Positions 1 to 8,523 are shown, counted from the stretch's first letter. The stretch is 23,271 bases of DNA from an uncultured Eubacteriales bacterium (GCA_902803725.1 CADCRD010000178.1:1-23271), one strand, 5' to 3'. The notes: generated by a model not told the origin, from the sequence alone. Translations and numbers: made by a program.

Positions 1-1125
1 AAACAGGCTCCGAAACCGCAAAGCAAAAAAGTTGAGGTGAATGTCACCATAGCCGGAGATCTCGTTATCCATGCACCTGTTTTCGAGGGTATGCGCAAGG
101 GGGACAGTTTTGATTTCACCCCTTGCTTCAAATATGTGAAAAAATATATTGAACCGGCAGACGCTGCGATATGCACCTTTGAAGGAAGCCTGGTAAAAAG
201 CAATTTTACAGGTTATCCAATGTTCAGGACTCCTGAAAAACTTGCCGCTGATATTCACTCAGCAGGATTCGATCTGATGACCGTGACCAGCAATCATGCT
301 GCCGATGCCGGAGCAGCCGGTTTCAACAGTACAATAAAGGCTGTTAAGAAAGCAGGTCTCATTCCATCAGGCGGCCAGCTGAAGGATGACGATCCGGACT
401 ATGCAATGACAAAGACAAAGGACGGCGTCAAAATTGCTTTTATCAGCTACAGTTACAATGACGGGACACCCGAAACACCGGCACTGAATGGGAACGTACT
501 GCCGGAGGAAATGGTAAAAAAGTGCAACACATTCAGCATGAAGGACAAGAAGGGTGCGGTAAAAGATGCTGCACGCATTGAAAAAGAGGCCAGAAAGGCC
601 GGCGCCGATATAGTCATACTCAGTCTGCACTGGGGAGAGGAATATCAGACGCATTCCAATGCAGATCAGCAGAAGCTGGCACAGATGTACGTTGACGGTA
701 CTACTTGCGATCTCATTGTAGGATCACATCCGCATGTCGTTCAGGAGTATGATTTGCTGAAATCAAAAGACGGCAAGAGGAAGGTCCCGTGTTTTTACGC
801 GATAGGAAATCTGCTTTCGAACCAGAGACGGGAACTCGTTTATGGCGACAAGCACGTTGAAGAAGGTGTCATCACAATGTTCAGATTTGATTATGACACG
901 GGTCTTAAGAAACTGAATGACATTGGTATAGATATCGTCCCTTATTGGGTAAACCTCTATTACGGTGATACTGCGCATTATGATATAGTGCCTCTGATCG
1001 GCAAATACAAGGAAAATAAATCGCTGATCGACTCAGGAAATGCAAGCCTTGCGGCCGACGCAAAAAAAGAGATAAAGCGAATATTGAATCAGGATTACGA
1101 TCTGTACAAAGAGCTGAAGAAATAA
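1..1125 (+). CDS. CapA family metallophosphatase-like protein (5' end outside window)
   Basis: The frame is open from base 1, and the first possible start (GTG at 37) lies inside the conserved domain, so this is the 3' part of a longer gene. The visible protein starts with a Lys/Pro/Gln-rich stretch that looks like the linker between an export signal and the catalytic domain. The domain shows the CapA/PgsA-type calcineurin-like metal ligands in order: AGD near the start, the FEGSL glutamate, SNHAAD, LHWGEEY and GSHPHVV, then YAIGNLLSNQ. Members of this family act at the cell surface in poly-gamma-glutamate or capsule-related processes, but many have no known substrate. I infer an exported enzyme. 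No other capsule gene (capB, capC) is visible, so a polyglutamate role is not supported here. The stop codon lies 21 bases before the dipeptidase gene, so the two may share a transcript. Confidence 0.85.
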   Translation, partial: KQAPKPQSKKVEVNVTIAGDLVIHAPVFEGMRKGDSFDFTPCFKYVKKYIEPADAAICTFEGSLVKSNFTGYPMFRTPEKLAADIHSAGFDLMTVTSNHAADAGAAGFNSTIKAVKKAGLIPSGGQLKDDDPDYAMTKTKDGVKIAFISYSYNDGTPETPALNGNVLPEEMVKKCNTFSMKDKKGAVKDAARIEKEARKAGADIVILSLHWGEEYQTHSNADQQKLAQMYVDGTTCDLIVGSHPHVVQEYDLLKSKDGKRKVPCFYAIGNLLSNQRRELVYGDKHVEEGVITMFRFDYDTGLKKLNDIGIDIVPYWVNLYYGDTAHYDIVPLIGKYKENKSLIDSGNASLAADAKKEIKRILNQDYDLYKELKK

Positions 1126-1146
1126 AAAACAATATAATCAAAGAAA

Positions 1147-2592
1147 ATGAATGACGAACTCACATTAATAAAAGAAAAGGTCAGAGAAAATTTTGAAGAA
1201 GAGATGGAAACCCTGCGTGGCCTCGTTGCAATAAAGAGTGTTGCGGAGCAGCCGGATGACGGACAGCAGCCTTCGGCGCCGTTTGGCAAAGGTGTTGCTG
1301 ATGCCTTCAGATTCATGCTGGATAAGGGTACTGAACTGGGATTTGAATCAGTCAATGTGGATAACTACGGCGGACATATCGAATTTGGCGAAGGTCAGGA
1401 GATAATGGGCATAGCCGCCCATCTGGACTGTGTGCCGGAAGGTGAGGGATGGGATCACGATCCGTTCGGATGCGAAGAAGCAGATGGTAAGATCTATGGC
1501 CGCGGAACAAATGATGATAAAGGTCCAGCCGTTGCTTCTCTATATGCAATGAAAGCACTGAAGGATCTCGGAATGATGCCTGACAAACGCGTGCGGCTCA
1601 TTTTGGGACTCGATGAGGAAACTAACTGGGACGGCATGCGGTATTATCTTGAAAATGAAGAAATGCCTGATTTTGGTTTCACCCCGGATGCGGATTTTCC
1701 TGTGATAAATGCAGAGAAGGGCATTCTGGTGTTCGATCTTGCAAAAAAGTTCGGCAAATTTTCGGCACCGGGACTGGAGTTTCGCAGCTTTCGCGGCGGT
1801 GAGGCAGAGAACATGGTTGCGTCATCTGCACGAGTCATAGTTAAGTCTGATAAAAAATCGGATTATGACAAGATACGCGAGACAGCGAAATATTACGAAG
1901 AACTGCGCGGTCATGAGATCGGAGTCAGAACGATGGGAAAAAGCCTGGAACTGACAGCATATGGTGTGCCGGCGCATGGAGCTCATCCTGAAAAGGGTGT
2001 GAATGCCATATCGGTAATGATGGGTTTTCTGGGCATGCTGGACTTTACGAATGATGATGTAAGCGATTTCATCGAGTTCTATAACAGATATATTGGAATG
2101 GAGACGAATGGAAGCAGGCTGGGCTGCAGGCTGGAAGATGAACTTTCCGGAGAGACAGTCCTGAACGTCGGGATCATAGACATGGATACAAAGTCAGGAC
2201 GCATAACTGTGAATATCCGCTATCCGCTGTCCTTCCGTGAGGACGATATATATGCGGGCATGGATGAAGCCTGTACCGAATATAACGTTGGCATCGTGAA
2301 AAAGGAGAACAAAGATCCGCTGTACATTCCGGAAGATTCTGCTTATATCAAAACGCTCATGCAGGCTTATACGGACTGCACAGGTGACACTGAGAGCCGG
2401 CCGCTGATAATTGGCGGCGGCACTTACGCCAGGGCTTTTGAAAACTTTGTCGCTTTTGGTGCCAAGTTCCCGGATGGAGAGAGTGTTGAACATCAGAAGA
2501 ACGAGTATATAACAAGGGACGACTTTTTGAAGATGACCGAAATATATGCGCTGGCGATCAGACGCTGCACGAGCGGCGGGCCGGAAGAATAA
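1147..2592 (+). CDS. pepV: Sapep/PepV family M20 metallodipeptidase
   Basis: This 481-residue protein is a full-length M20-type peptidase of the PepV/Sapep group, cytoplasmic Zn/Mn-dependent dipeptidases that release amino acids from imported dipeptides. Metal and catalytic residues are visible: His92 and Asp94 in AAHLDCVPEG, Asp124 in GRGTNDDKGP, and Glu157-Glu158 in GLDEETNWDG. The C-terminal HxxxG-type segment reads GGGTYARAF followed by FGAKFPDGESVEHQKNE. The middle lid domain contains AHGAHPEKGVNAI. The ATG at 1147 has only a weak A-rich ribosome binding site, but no better start lies before the conserved N-terminal helix. The gene follows the CapA-like gene at 21 bases. Free amino acids produced here would suit the fermentation genes at the far end of the window. 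The pepV symbol is by family resemblance. Confidence 0.9.
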   Translation: MNDELTLIKEKVRENFEEEMETLRGLVAIKSVAEQPDDGQQPSAPFGKGVADAFRFMLDKGTELGFESVNVDNYGGHIEFGEGQEIMGIAAHLDCVPEGEGWDHDPFGCEEADGKIYGRGTNDDKGPAVASLYAMKALKDLGMMPDKRVRLILGLDEETNWDGMRYYLENEEMPDFGFTPDADFPVINAEKGILVFDLAKKFGKFSAPGLEFRSFRGGEAENMVASSARVIVKSDKKSDYDKIRETAKYYEELRGHEIGVRTMGKSLELTAYGVPAHGAHPEKGVNAISVMMGFLGMLDFTNDDVSDFIEFYNRYIGMETNGSRLGCRLEDELSGETVLNVGIIDMDTKSGRITVNIRYPLSFREDDIYAGMDEACTEYNVGIVKKENKDPLYIPEDSAYIKTLMQAYTDCTGDTESRPLIIGGGTYARAFENFVAFGAKFPDGESVEHQKNEYITRDDFLKMTEIYALAIRRCTSGGPEE

Positions 2593-2654
2593 CAGAGTTA
2601 TAATATCGGATCAAAACACATAATATGTAAAGAATATTGTCAGGATCAAATGAT

Positions 2655-3140
2655 ATGAAAGAAATAAAAAGAGAAATCAGGATAAACAGCGAATACGAGA
2701 CCAGGCAGTTCGGAGAGGCGCTGGCGCGTGAGCTGAAACCGGGAGATATTCTGGCTCTCGTGGGAGACCTCGGGACGGGGAAGACAACGCTGACAAAGTA
2801 TATAGCACGCGAATTAGGCATCATGCAGGCGATCACGAGTCCGACTTTCACGATCATCTGCGAGTATACAGACGGAAGACTGCCGCTGTATCACTTTGAT
2901 GTATACAGGCTGAACAGTGCCGATGAGATGCTCGAACTGGGTTATGAAGAATATTTTTTCGGAGATGGTGTCTGCATCATTGAATGGGCTGACAAGATCG
3001 AAGAACTGCTGCCCGAAAACACAAAAACAATATATATCACCTATGATGAAAAGAAGCCCGGCGAAGGCCCGGGCCGCGATTACGCAAAAGGTGCGGCTCC
3101 TGATGCGCAGCAATCGCGTGTTTACAGATGTGATTTCTGA
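2655..3140 (+). CDS. tsaE: tRNA t6A biosynthesis ATPase TsaE
   Basis: TsaE is the P-loop ATPase of the TsaB-TsaD-TsaE complex, which transfers threonylcarbamoyl onto A37 of ANN-decoding tRNAs. The Walker A motif is GDLGTGKTT at about residues 37-45. It is followed by TSPTFTI and by HFDVYRL, the family's Walker B-like segment, and by EWADKIEELLP with the conserved tryptophan. At 161 residues it is normal length. I chose ATG 2655 because an AGGA box at 2642-2645 sits 9 bases upstream. A TTG at 2637 in the same frame would add six residues and has no such site. It opens the cluster tsaE-tsaB-rimI-tsaD-abcF. A TATAAT-like box at 2599-2604 lacks a good -35 partner, so the promoter is uncertain. 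Confidence 0.93.
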   Translation: MKEIKREIRINSEYETRQFGEALARELKPGDILALVGDLGTGKTTLTKYIARELGIMQAITSPTFTIICEYTDGRLPLYHFDVYRLNSADEMLELGYEEYFFGDGVCIIEWADKIEELLPENTKTIYITYDEKKPGEGPGRDYAKGAAPDAQQSRVYRCDF

Positions 3141-3172
3141 TCAGAAAGCCGCAAACGAAAGAAGATAATATA

Positions 3173-3910
3173 ATGAAAATTTTAGGAATAGAAACCACAG
3201 GACCGTACTGCTCGGCAGCGGTTCTGGATGGTGACGATATAACAGAAAGAGTATCGGAGGAAAAACTCAATCATTTGAGATCACTGACTCCGATGATCGA
3301 TGAGCTGATGAGAGCGGGCGGTTATAAACTGACAGACATGGATGCGATCGCTGTGTCAGCAGGGCCGGGATCCTTTACAGGGATCCGCATAGGCGTTTCA
3401 ACCGGAAGAGCTCTCAATCAGGTGAGCAGAGTGCCGCTGATATCCGTGCCGACGCTCTTTGCTTTTGGATGCAGTGAATACGAGGCGAACCTGAAGGGCA
3501 CGGTCTGTCCGCTGTTCAATGCACGGCGCGGTCAGGTATACGCAGGAGCTTATAACGATTTCTGCGAGATCATACAGGGCGGTCCGTACATGCTGGACGA
3601 GTTCATCGGTATGCTGAAAGAGTCTGATCCGGGCAGGATACTGTTCATCGGCGACGGCGTGGATGCTTATGCAGACAAGATAGCTGAGCTGTGCGAAGAT
3701 ATGGACTATGAGATGAAAAGCATATATCAGGACGCTGCCGGAGTCTGTGAGATGGCAGCTGATATGCTGGCGGATCCGGACACGTTCGGAGAACTTGTGA
3801 ACTTGTCATATAACGAACTAAAACCACAGTATATGCGCATTACTGAAGCTGAGCAGCGGCTGAAGGAAGGCACTCTGGGAAAGGGCATTGCCGGCAAAGG
3901 AAACGGCTGA
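3173..3910 (+). CDS. tsaB: tRNA t6A biosynthesis protein TsaB
   Basis: TsaB is the inactive ASKHA-fold paralogue of TsaD and forms the heterodimer scaffold of the t6A complex. The N-terminus MKILGIETTG is the phosphate-binding strand of the fold, and AGPGSFTGIRIG (about residues 63-74) is the TsaB signature. The protein has 245 residues, the family's usual size. It lacks the HxxxH metal site of TsaD, as expected. It begins 32 bases after the tsaE stop, and three stop codons in a row (TGA TAG TAA) follow its end at 3908-3916. The neighbours tsaE, rimI and tsaD confirm the assignment. Confidence 0.95.
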   Translation: MKILGIETTGPYCSAAVLDGDDITERVSEEKLNHLRSLTPMIDELMRAGGYKLTDMDAIAVSAGPGSFTGIRIGVSTGRALNQVSRVPLISVPTLFAFGCSEYEANLKGTVCPLFNARRGQVYAGAYNDFCEIIQGGPYMLDEFIGMLKESDPGRILFIGDGVDAYADKIAELCEDMDYEMKSIYQDAAGVCEMAADMLADPDTFGELVNLSYNELKPQYMRITEAEQRLKEGTLGKGIAGKGNG

Positions 3911-3932
3911 TAGTAACAGGCAATTAATAATA

Positions 3933-4397
3933 ATGGCAAATAATGAGAATATAAAATATCTGATAAGACGTGCTGAAGTACTGGACGCTGAGGAAATGGC
4001 GATGATCGACCAGCGGTGTTTGCTGCTGCCATGGAGCGTGGATTCGTTTCACAGAGAACTGACTAAAAATAAGATCGCGATGTATATCGTAGCGGAATGC
4101 GGCGGACTGGTGGTAGGATATGCCGGTGTGTGGCGTGTCGAAGACGAAGGTCATATCACGAATGTGGCAGTGCTGCCGGAGTACCGGGGCAAACGCATCG
4201 CGTCATCGTTGCTGGAGGAGATGTTTGACATCTGCGGAAAGAACGGCATCGTTGATTACACACTGGAAGTGCGTGTAAGCAACTTTCCTGCGATCAGTCT
4301 GTATGAAAAGCACGGATTTGAGAGCGAGGGGATCCGTCCGGGATACTATCAGGACAACCATGAAGACGCCATGATCATGTGGCGCCGCGGCAGATAA
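3933..4397 (+). CDS. rimI: Ribosomal protein S18-alanine N-acetyltransferase RimI
   Basis: This 154-residue protein is a GNAT-fold acetyltransferase. The acetyl-CoA pyrophosphate loop is visible in NVAVLPEYRGKRIASSLLEE, followed by TLEVRVSNFPAISLYEKHGFE and PGYYQDNHEDAMIMW, all typical of RimI, which acetylates the N-terminal alanine of ribosomal protein S18. The frame stays open back to a TTG at 3888 inside tsaB, but the GNAT domain begins only at YLIRRAEV, so ATG 3933 is the better start. Its only ribosome binding site candidate is an AGG at 3918-3920, 12 bases away, which is weak. The position between tsaB and tsaD is conserved in many Firmicutes. Acetylation of another protein cannot be excluded. 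Confidence 0.9.
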   Translation: MANNENIKYLIRRAEVLDAEEMAMIDQRCLLLPWSVDSFHRELTKNKIAMYIVAECGGLVVGYAGVWRVEDEGHITNVAVLPEYRGKRIASSLLEEMFDICGKNGIVDYTLEVRVSNFPAISLYEKHGFESEGIRPGYYQDNHEDAMIMWRRGR

Positions 4398-4436
4398 ATA
4401 TGTGCGAATTATAAAAGAACAGGAAAAGGGCAGATA

Positions 4437-5465
4437 ATGTACAAAAACGATTTACTGACATTGGCAATAGAGTCGAGCTGCGATGAGACATCCGTAGCTC
4501 TGGTGGCCGGCGGCAGGAAGATACTGTCGAATATAATAGCCTCACAGATAGATGTGCATACGGCATTCGGCGGAGTCGTGCCGGAGATCGCATCAAGGCA
4601 TCATCTTGAGAATATCAATAACGTGACAGATCATGCTTTGAAAGAGGCAGGCGTGACGATGGACGATGTGGACTTTTTCAGCGTCACGTATGGTCCGGGT
4701 CTTGTCGGCGCGCTGCTGATAGGAGTGGCTACTGCGAAGAGCTATGCTCTTGCTGCAGGTAAGCCTCTGGTGCCGGTACATCACATTCAGGGGCATATCA
4801 GTGCTAATTATCTTGAATTTCCTGATCTTGAGCCGCCTTTTATGGCTCTGGTCGTATCCGGAGGACATACGAATATCGTCCGCGTGGATGATTATAATTC
4901 GTGCATCACGCTTGGTCAGACAAGAGACGATGCAGCAGGCGAAGCTTATGACAAAGTCGCACGTGTACTGGGGCTTGGCTATCCGGGCGGCCCAAAGATC
5001 GATAAGATCGCCCGTACAGGCGACCCTGACGCGGTTCAGTTCAAAAGGGTCTTTCTCGAAGACGGCAGCCTCGACTTTTCGTTCAGCGGGATCAAGACAG
5101 GTGTCATGAACTACGTCAACAGTGAGAAGCAGGCAGGACGTGAGATCAGCGTTCCTGATGTTGCAGCGTCATTCCAGGAAGCAGTCCTTGATGTTATTGT
5201 CAAAAAATCCGTAGGAGCCGCAGTCGAAAATCATGAGGATAAACTGGTGGTTGCCGGCGGAGTAGCGGCAAACAGCCGACTGCGCGAAAAACTGAGCGAA
5301 GCCTGCGGGCGTGAAGGAATACGGCTGTGCGTTCCCGGTCCTGTGCTGTGTACAGACAATGCGGCAATGATCGGCGCTGCAGGATATTATAAATATATCA
5401 GCGAGTACGGTTCGGACAGACAGGACTATCTGTTCATGGATGCAGTTGCCCAGCTGCCGTTATGA
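4437..5465 (+). CDS. tsaD: tRNA N6-threonylcarbamoyladenosine transferase TsaD
   Basis: TsaD is the catalytic subunit that moves the threonylcarbamoyl group from threonylcarbamoyl-AMP to A37 of tRNA. The metal ligands are present: His116 and His120 in HHIQGH, and Asp307 in TDNAAMIGAAGYY. Other family segments are IESSCDETSVA at the N-terminus, FGGVVPEIASRHH, YGPGLVGALLIG, VSGGHTN, the FSFSGIKTG motif and VVAGGVAANSRLR. At 342 residues it is complete. AAAGGG lies just upstream of ATG 4437. TsaC/Sua5, needed to make the threonylcarbamoyl-AMP substrate, is not in this window and must be encoded elsewhere. Confidence 0.97.
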   Translation: MYKNDLLTLAIESSCDETSVALVAGGRKILSNIIASQIDVHTAFGGVVPEIASRHHLENINNVTDHALKEAGVTMDDVDFFSVTYGPGLVGALLIGVATAKSYALAAGKPLVPVHHIQGHISANYLEFPDLEPPFMALVVSGGHTNIVRVDDYNSCITLGQTRDDAAGEAYDKVARVLGLGYPGGPKIDKIARTGDPDAVQFKRVFLEDGSLDFSFSGIKTGVMNYVNSEKQAGREISVPDVAASFQEAVLDVIVKKSVGAAVENHEDKLVVAGGVAANSRLREKLSEACGREGIRLCVPGPVLCTDNAAMIGAAGYYKYISEYGSDRQDYLFMDAVAQLPL

Positions 5466-5502
5466 GAGCCAAAGACCGGTAAAGACAGCCGGCAGCAGAA
5501 AA

Positions 5503-7485
5503 ATGATAATACTGAGTGCAAAGGACCTGAAAAAAGAATACGGAACTGATGTGATCCTTTCGGGGATCACCTTTAGCATAAATGCCGGTGAACGCATCGG
5601 ACTGGTCGGACCGAACGGCGCCGGAAAGACGACGCTGCTCGGGATGCTGGCAGGGGAAATGGAGCCGAGCAGCGGCACTATTTTTGTGTCCGGCGATACG
5701 AAGATCGGATACCTTAAACAGAGAGACAGCTTTGCGGGCAGCGGGACGGTGATCGAGGAAATGGACAAGATCTTCCGGCCGCTGATGGATATGGAAGAGG
5801 AGATGGAAAGGCTGTCGCATCTTGCTGCGGGATTGTCCGGAGCAGATCAGAAAGAGACACTGGAAAAATATGAAGAACTCCGCGAAGAATACGAAAGAAG
5901 AGGAGGCTACCGTTTTCGCAGTGATGTCAGAGGTATTTTGACCAGCATGGCTTTTGGAGAAGAATATTACGATAAAAAGATCGGGATGCTTTCCGGCGGC
6001 GAACGGACCAGGCTGGCTCTGGCGGCTTTGCTGCTGAAAAACCCGGATATTCTTTTCCTTGATGAACCGACGAACCATCTGGACATCGGAACTCTGAGGT
6101 GGCTCGAACAGTATCTTGCCTCGTATAAAGGGACTATGATCGTGGTTTCCCATGACAGATATTTTCTTAATGAGACCGTGAACCGGATCTTTGATATCGA
6201 CCATGGCAAACTGACAGCATATGAAGGCAACTATGATCAGTATGCGGTCCGGAAAAAAGAACTTCGTGAAGAGGAAATGCGCCGTTATCGCAATCAGCAG
6301 CAGGAGATAGCCAGACAGGAAGAAATAGTGCGCCGCATGAAACAGCGGGGCACGGAAAAACTGGCAAAGAGGGCGGCCAGCCGTGAAAAAAGGCTTCAGT
6401 CCATGGAACGCATCAGTGCTCCCGGAGAACAGTATGGCAAGATGAAGATCAGATTCCGCGAACAGTTCAAGAGCGGAAATGATGTGCTGTTTGCAGAAAA
6501 TCTGGCTAAGTCGTTCGGATATGGCAGAAATGAAAAGCAGTTGTTCAAAGGAGCTTCGTTTGACATTAAACGGGGAGAACGCATTTGTATCGTGGGCGCA
6601 AACGGGATCGGAAAGACGACGCTGATGCGCATGATCACAGGTGAGCTCAAACCAAATGAGGGATATATCAAGACAGGACATAATGTCAAGATCGGTTACT
6701 ATGATCAGGAACAGCGTCTGCTCAATGAAGACAACACTGTGTTTGATGAGATGAAAGACGCGTACCATCTGTACACCGATACGGAAATGCGTTCGATACT
6801 GGGGAGATTCCTGTTCCGCGGTGACGATGTTTTCCTTCCTGTAAGAGCACTGTCGGGAGGTGAGAAGGCGAGGCTGTCACTGCTCAAACTGATGCTGTCC
6901 GGTGCGAACCTGCTGCTCCTCGATGAACCGACAAACCACCTTGATATTGATTCGAAGGAAATCTTTGAAGATGCGCTTCTGGATTTTCCGGGGACTGCGG
7001 TCATCATATCGCATGACCGTTATCTGCTGGCAAAGGTGCCGACGCGGATCATGGAGCTGACACCTGACGGCATGACAGAATATCTGGGAAAATACGATTA
7101 CTATGTGGAAAAAAAGGAACAGATAGAATCCGGCAGACGTTATCTTGAGGAACTGAAAAAAGCCGGAAGAGACAACACAGGCGGCGGCATTCAGAACGGT
7201 GAAGATGATTTTCCGGACAGCGATGTGACTGCGGCAAAGGAGGGCAGCGCCGAAGAGCGGCGCCTCAAAAAGCAGGCCGAAACCGCCAGGCGCCGCGAGG
7301 AGAAAGAACTTAAGAAGCTGGAGCAGGATATAGAAAATCTTGAGATCCGCATCCATGAGATCGAGGAAGAAATGTGCAGAGAAGATGTTTTGTCTGATTA
7401 TCTGAAACTGGATGCATTGAGCAGAGAACTGGAAGAAAGCAAAGCAACTCTGGATGGCTATTACAATAAATGGATGCAGGAATGA
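5503..7485 (+). CDS. ABC-F family ATPase (YdiF-like)
   Basis: This soluble 660-residue protein has two ABC ATPase domains and no membrane segment, the layout of ABC-F proteins, which bind the ribosome and affect translation or antibiotic protection. Walker A motifs are GPNGAGKTT and GANGIGKTT. The signature plus Walker B regions are LSGGERTRLALAALLL with ILFLDEPTNHLD, and LSGGEKARLSLLKLML with LLLLDEPTNHLD. A charged linker rich in Arg, Glu and Gln joins the domains, and a Lys/Glu-rich C-terminal coiled coil covers roughly the last 90 residues. I chose ATG 5503 because MIILSAKDL is the usual N-terminus. An ATG at 5440 inside tsaD would add 21 poorly conserved residues. Synteny with Bacillus (ydiE then ydiF) supports a YdiF-type member. 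A specific resistance role is not indicated. Confidence 0.92.
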   Translation: MIILSAKDLKKEYGTDVILSGITFSINAGERIGLVGPNGAGKTTLLGMLAGEMEPSSGTIFVSGDTKIGYLKQRDSFAGSGTVIEEMDKIFRPLMDMEEEMERLSHLAAGLSGADQKETLEKYEELREEYERRGGYRFRSDVRGILTSMAFGEEYYDKKIGMLSGGERTRLALAALLLKNPDILFLDEPTNHLDIGTLRWLEQYLASYKGTMIVVSHDRYFLNETVNRIFDIDHGKLTAYEGNYDQYAVRKKELREEEMRRYRNQQQEIARQEEIVRRMKQRGTEKLAKRAASREKRLQSMERISAPGEQYGKMKIRFREQFKSGNDVLFAENLAKSFGYGRNEKQLFKGASFDIKRGERICIVGANGIGKTTLMRMITGELKPNEGYIKTGHNVKIGYYDQEQRLLNEDNTVFDEMKDAYHLYTDTEMRSILGRFLFRGDDVFLPVRALSGGEKARLSLLKLMLSGANLLLLDEPTNHLDIDSKEIFEDALLDFPGTAVIISHDRYLLAKVPTRIMELTPDGMTEYLGKYDYYVEKKEQIESGRRYLEELKKAGRDNTGGGIQNGEDDFPDSDVTAAKEGSAEERRLKKQAETARRREEKELKKLEQDIENLEIRIHEIEEEMCREDVLSDYLKLDALSRELEESKATLDGYYNKWMQE

Positions 7486-7490
7486 ATCGT

Positions 7491-7508
7491 TTGACAAAGA
7501 ATTATCAA
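7491..7508. promoter_or_regulatory. Candidate Rex operator upstream of acpP-rex
   Basis: The sequence TTGACAA-AGAA-TTATCAA has the 7-4-7 layout of clostridial Rex sites (TTGTTAA-N4-TTAACAA). It matches 11 of the 14 fixed positions, and its two halves match each other at 6 of 7. It ends 6 bases before the -35 box of the acpP-rex promoter. Autoregulation of rex is known in Firmicutes. The site call is inference from the pattern. Confidence 0.55.
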
Positions 7509-7514
7509 AAATAG

Positions 7515-7543
7515 TTGCAATAGATTTTTCAGTAACTTATAAT
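7515..7543 (+). promoter_or_regulatory. Sigma-A-type promoter of acpP-rex
   Basis: The -35 box TTGCAA (7515-7520) and a perfect -10 box TATAAT (7538-7543) are separated by 17 bases. Transcription should start near 7550, giving a short leader before the acpP ribosome binding site GGAGGT at 7559-7564. Confidence 0.8.
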
Positions 7544-7572
7544 TATGAAGAAGCAAATGGAGGTGCTTGAAA

Positions 7573-7803
7573 ATGGTATTTGAAAAGATAAGAGAAATCA
7601 TTGTTGAACAATTGGGCGTTGAGGAATCAAAGGTAGAACCTGATACGCATCTGATGAAGGATCTCGAAGCAGATTCTCTGGATGCTGTTGAGATAATAAT
7701 GGCCATTGAAGAAGAGTACGGAATCGAGATACCGGATGAAGATGCCGAAAAATTCCAGAAAGTATCTGATCTGGTAGATTTCGTGGAAGAAAAGAGTAAA
7801 TAG
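7573..7803 (+). CDS. acpP: Acyl carrier protein
   Basis: This small acidic 76-residue protein carries growing acyl chains as thioesters on a 4'-phosphopantetheine arm. The attachment serine lies in the motif LEADSLDAVEIIMAIEEEYGIEIPD (written here as one family motif; the key residues are Asp-Ser-Leu), followed by the acidic helix II and a C-terminal VSDLVDFVEEK helix. GGAGGT at 7559-7564 lies 8 bases before ATG 7573. A TTG at 7567 would be only 2 bases from it, so ATG is preferred. It is not in a fab cluster. It shares a promoter with rex, whose start is one base past its stop, so ACP level may follow redox state. An ACP devoted to another pathway is possible, but no partner synthase is visible. 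Confidence 0.93.
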   Translation: MVFEKIREIIVEQLGVEESKVEPDTHLMKDLEADSLDAVEIIMAIEEEYGIEIPDEDAEKFQKVSDLVDFVEEKSK

Positions 7804-7804
7804 A

Positions 7805-8437
7805 ATGCCAAAGAATACGCAGATTTCAAAAGCAGTTATCAAAAGACTGCCAAGATACCGGCGTTATCTGAAGGAATTAATGGCAGACGGGGTAGATAAG
7901 ATATCTTCTAAGGAATTCAGTCAGTTGACAGGATATACCGCTAGTCAGATCAGACAGGATCTGAACAATTTTGGCGGATTCGGACAGCAGGGATACGGAT
8001 ATAATGTTGAGGCATTATATGATGAAATCAGCTCGATACTGGGCCTGGACCGTGAATATAAAATGGTTCTGGTAGGTGGCGGCAATCTGGGACAGGCGCT
8101 TGCAAACTACACACATTATTCGAATATGGGTTTCATCGTAGAAAGTATTTTTGAAGTGAATCCGCGCCTTATTGGGATGCGCATAAACGGTATCAAAGTG
8201 CGCGATTATGAGGAACTGGTAAATTATCTGAAAGAAAACAGCACAGACATCGGGATCATCTGTACGACTAAGAATACTGCTCAGGAGGTTGCTGATAAAC
8301 TGTGTGAAGGCGGAGTTCGCGGTATCTGGAACTTTACTGCTCTGGATGTCAGTGTGCCCGAGGACGTCGCGCTGGAAAATGTACACCTCAGCGACAGCCT
8401 GCACTCACTTGCTTACTATATGGAAAACAATAACTGA
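7805..8437 (+). CDS. rex: Redox-sensing transcriptional repressor Rex
   Basis: Rex binds operator DNA when the NADH/NAD+ ratio is low and releases it when NADH rises, controlling fermentation genes. The N-terminal winged helix (about residues 1-80) contains KRLPRYRRYL and the recognition segment TASQIRQDLNNFGGFGQQGYGY. The Rossmann domain follows with VLVGGGNLGQAL at about residues 88-99. The C-terminal domain-swap helix is LSDSLHSLAYYM. The 210-residue length is typical. The start is one base after the acpP stop, with purine-rich sequence inside the end of acpP serving as ribosome binding site, which suggests coupled translation. The ferredoxin gene and the oxidoreductase operon in this window are plausible targets, but I saw no clear operator near them. 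Confidence 0.96.
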   Translation: MPKNTQISKAVIKRLPRYRRYLKELMADGVDKISSKEFSQLTGYTASQIRQDLNNFGGFGQQGYGYNVEALYDEISSILGLDREYKMVLVGGGNLGQALANYTHYSNMGFIVESIFEVNPRLIGMRINGIKVRDYEELVNYLKENSTDIGIICTTKNTAQEVADKLCEGGVRGIWNFTALDVSVPEDVALENVHLSDSLHSLAYYMENNN

Positions 8438-8523
8438 TCCATAAAGCATTAAACAGAGCAGGTTTCGGATTTATTGACCGGTATGAGGCATGACATGAAA
8501 GCCAGGATGAAAAGCAGATATGG

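Noticed and set aside
37..39. GTG start for the CapA-like gene
   Set aside because: The frame is open back to base 1, no ribosome binding site precedes the GTG, and it sits at the beginning of a conserved strand, so the gene starts before the window.
5434..6768. 444-codon reading frame on the - strand
   Set aside because: It lies opposite tsaD and the ABC-F gene, both with intact motifs. Its translation has no recognisable domain, so it is a shadow frame.
7491..7496. TTGACA as -35 box of acpP
   Set aside because: No -10 box lies 16-18 bases downstream. The TTGCAA/TATAAT pair at 7515-7543 is better, and this TTGACA fits as part of the Rex-like site.
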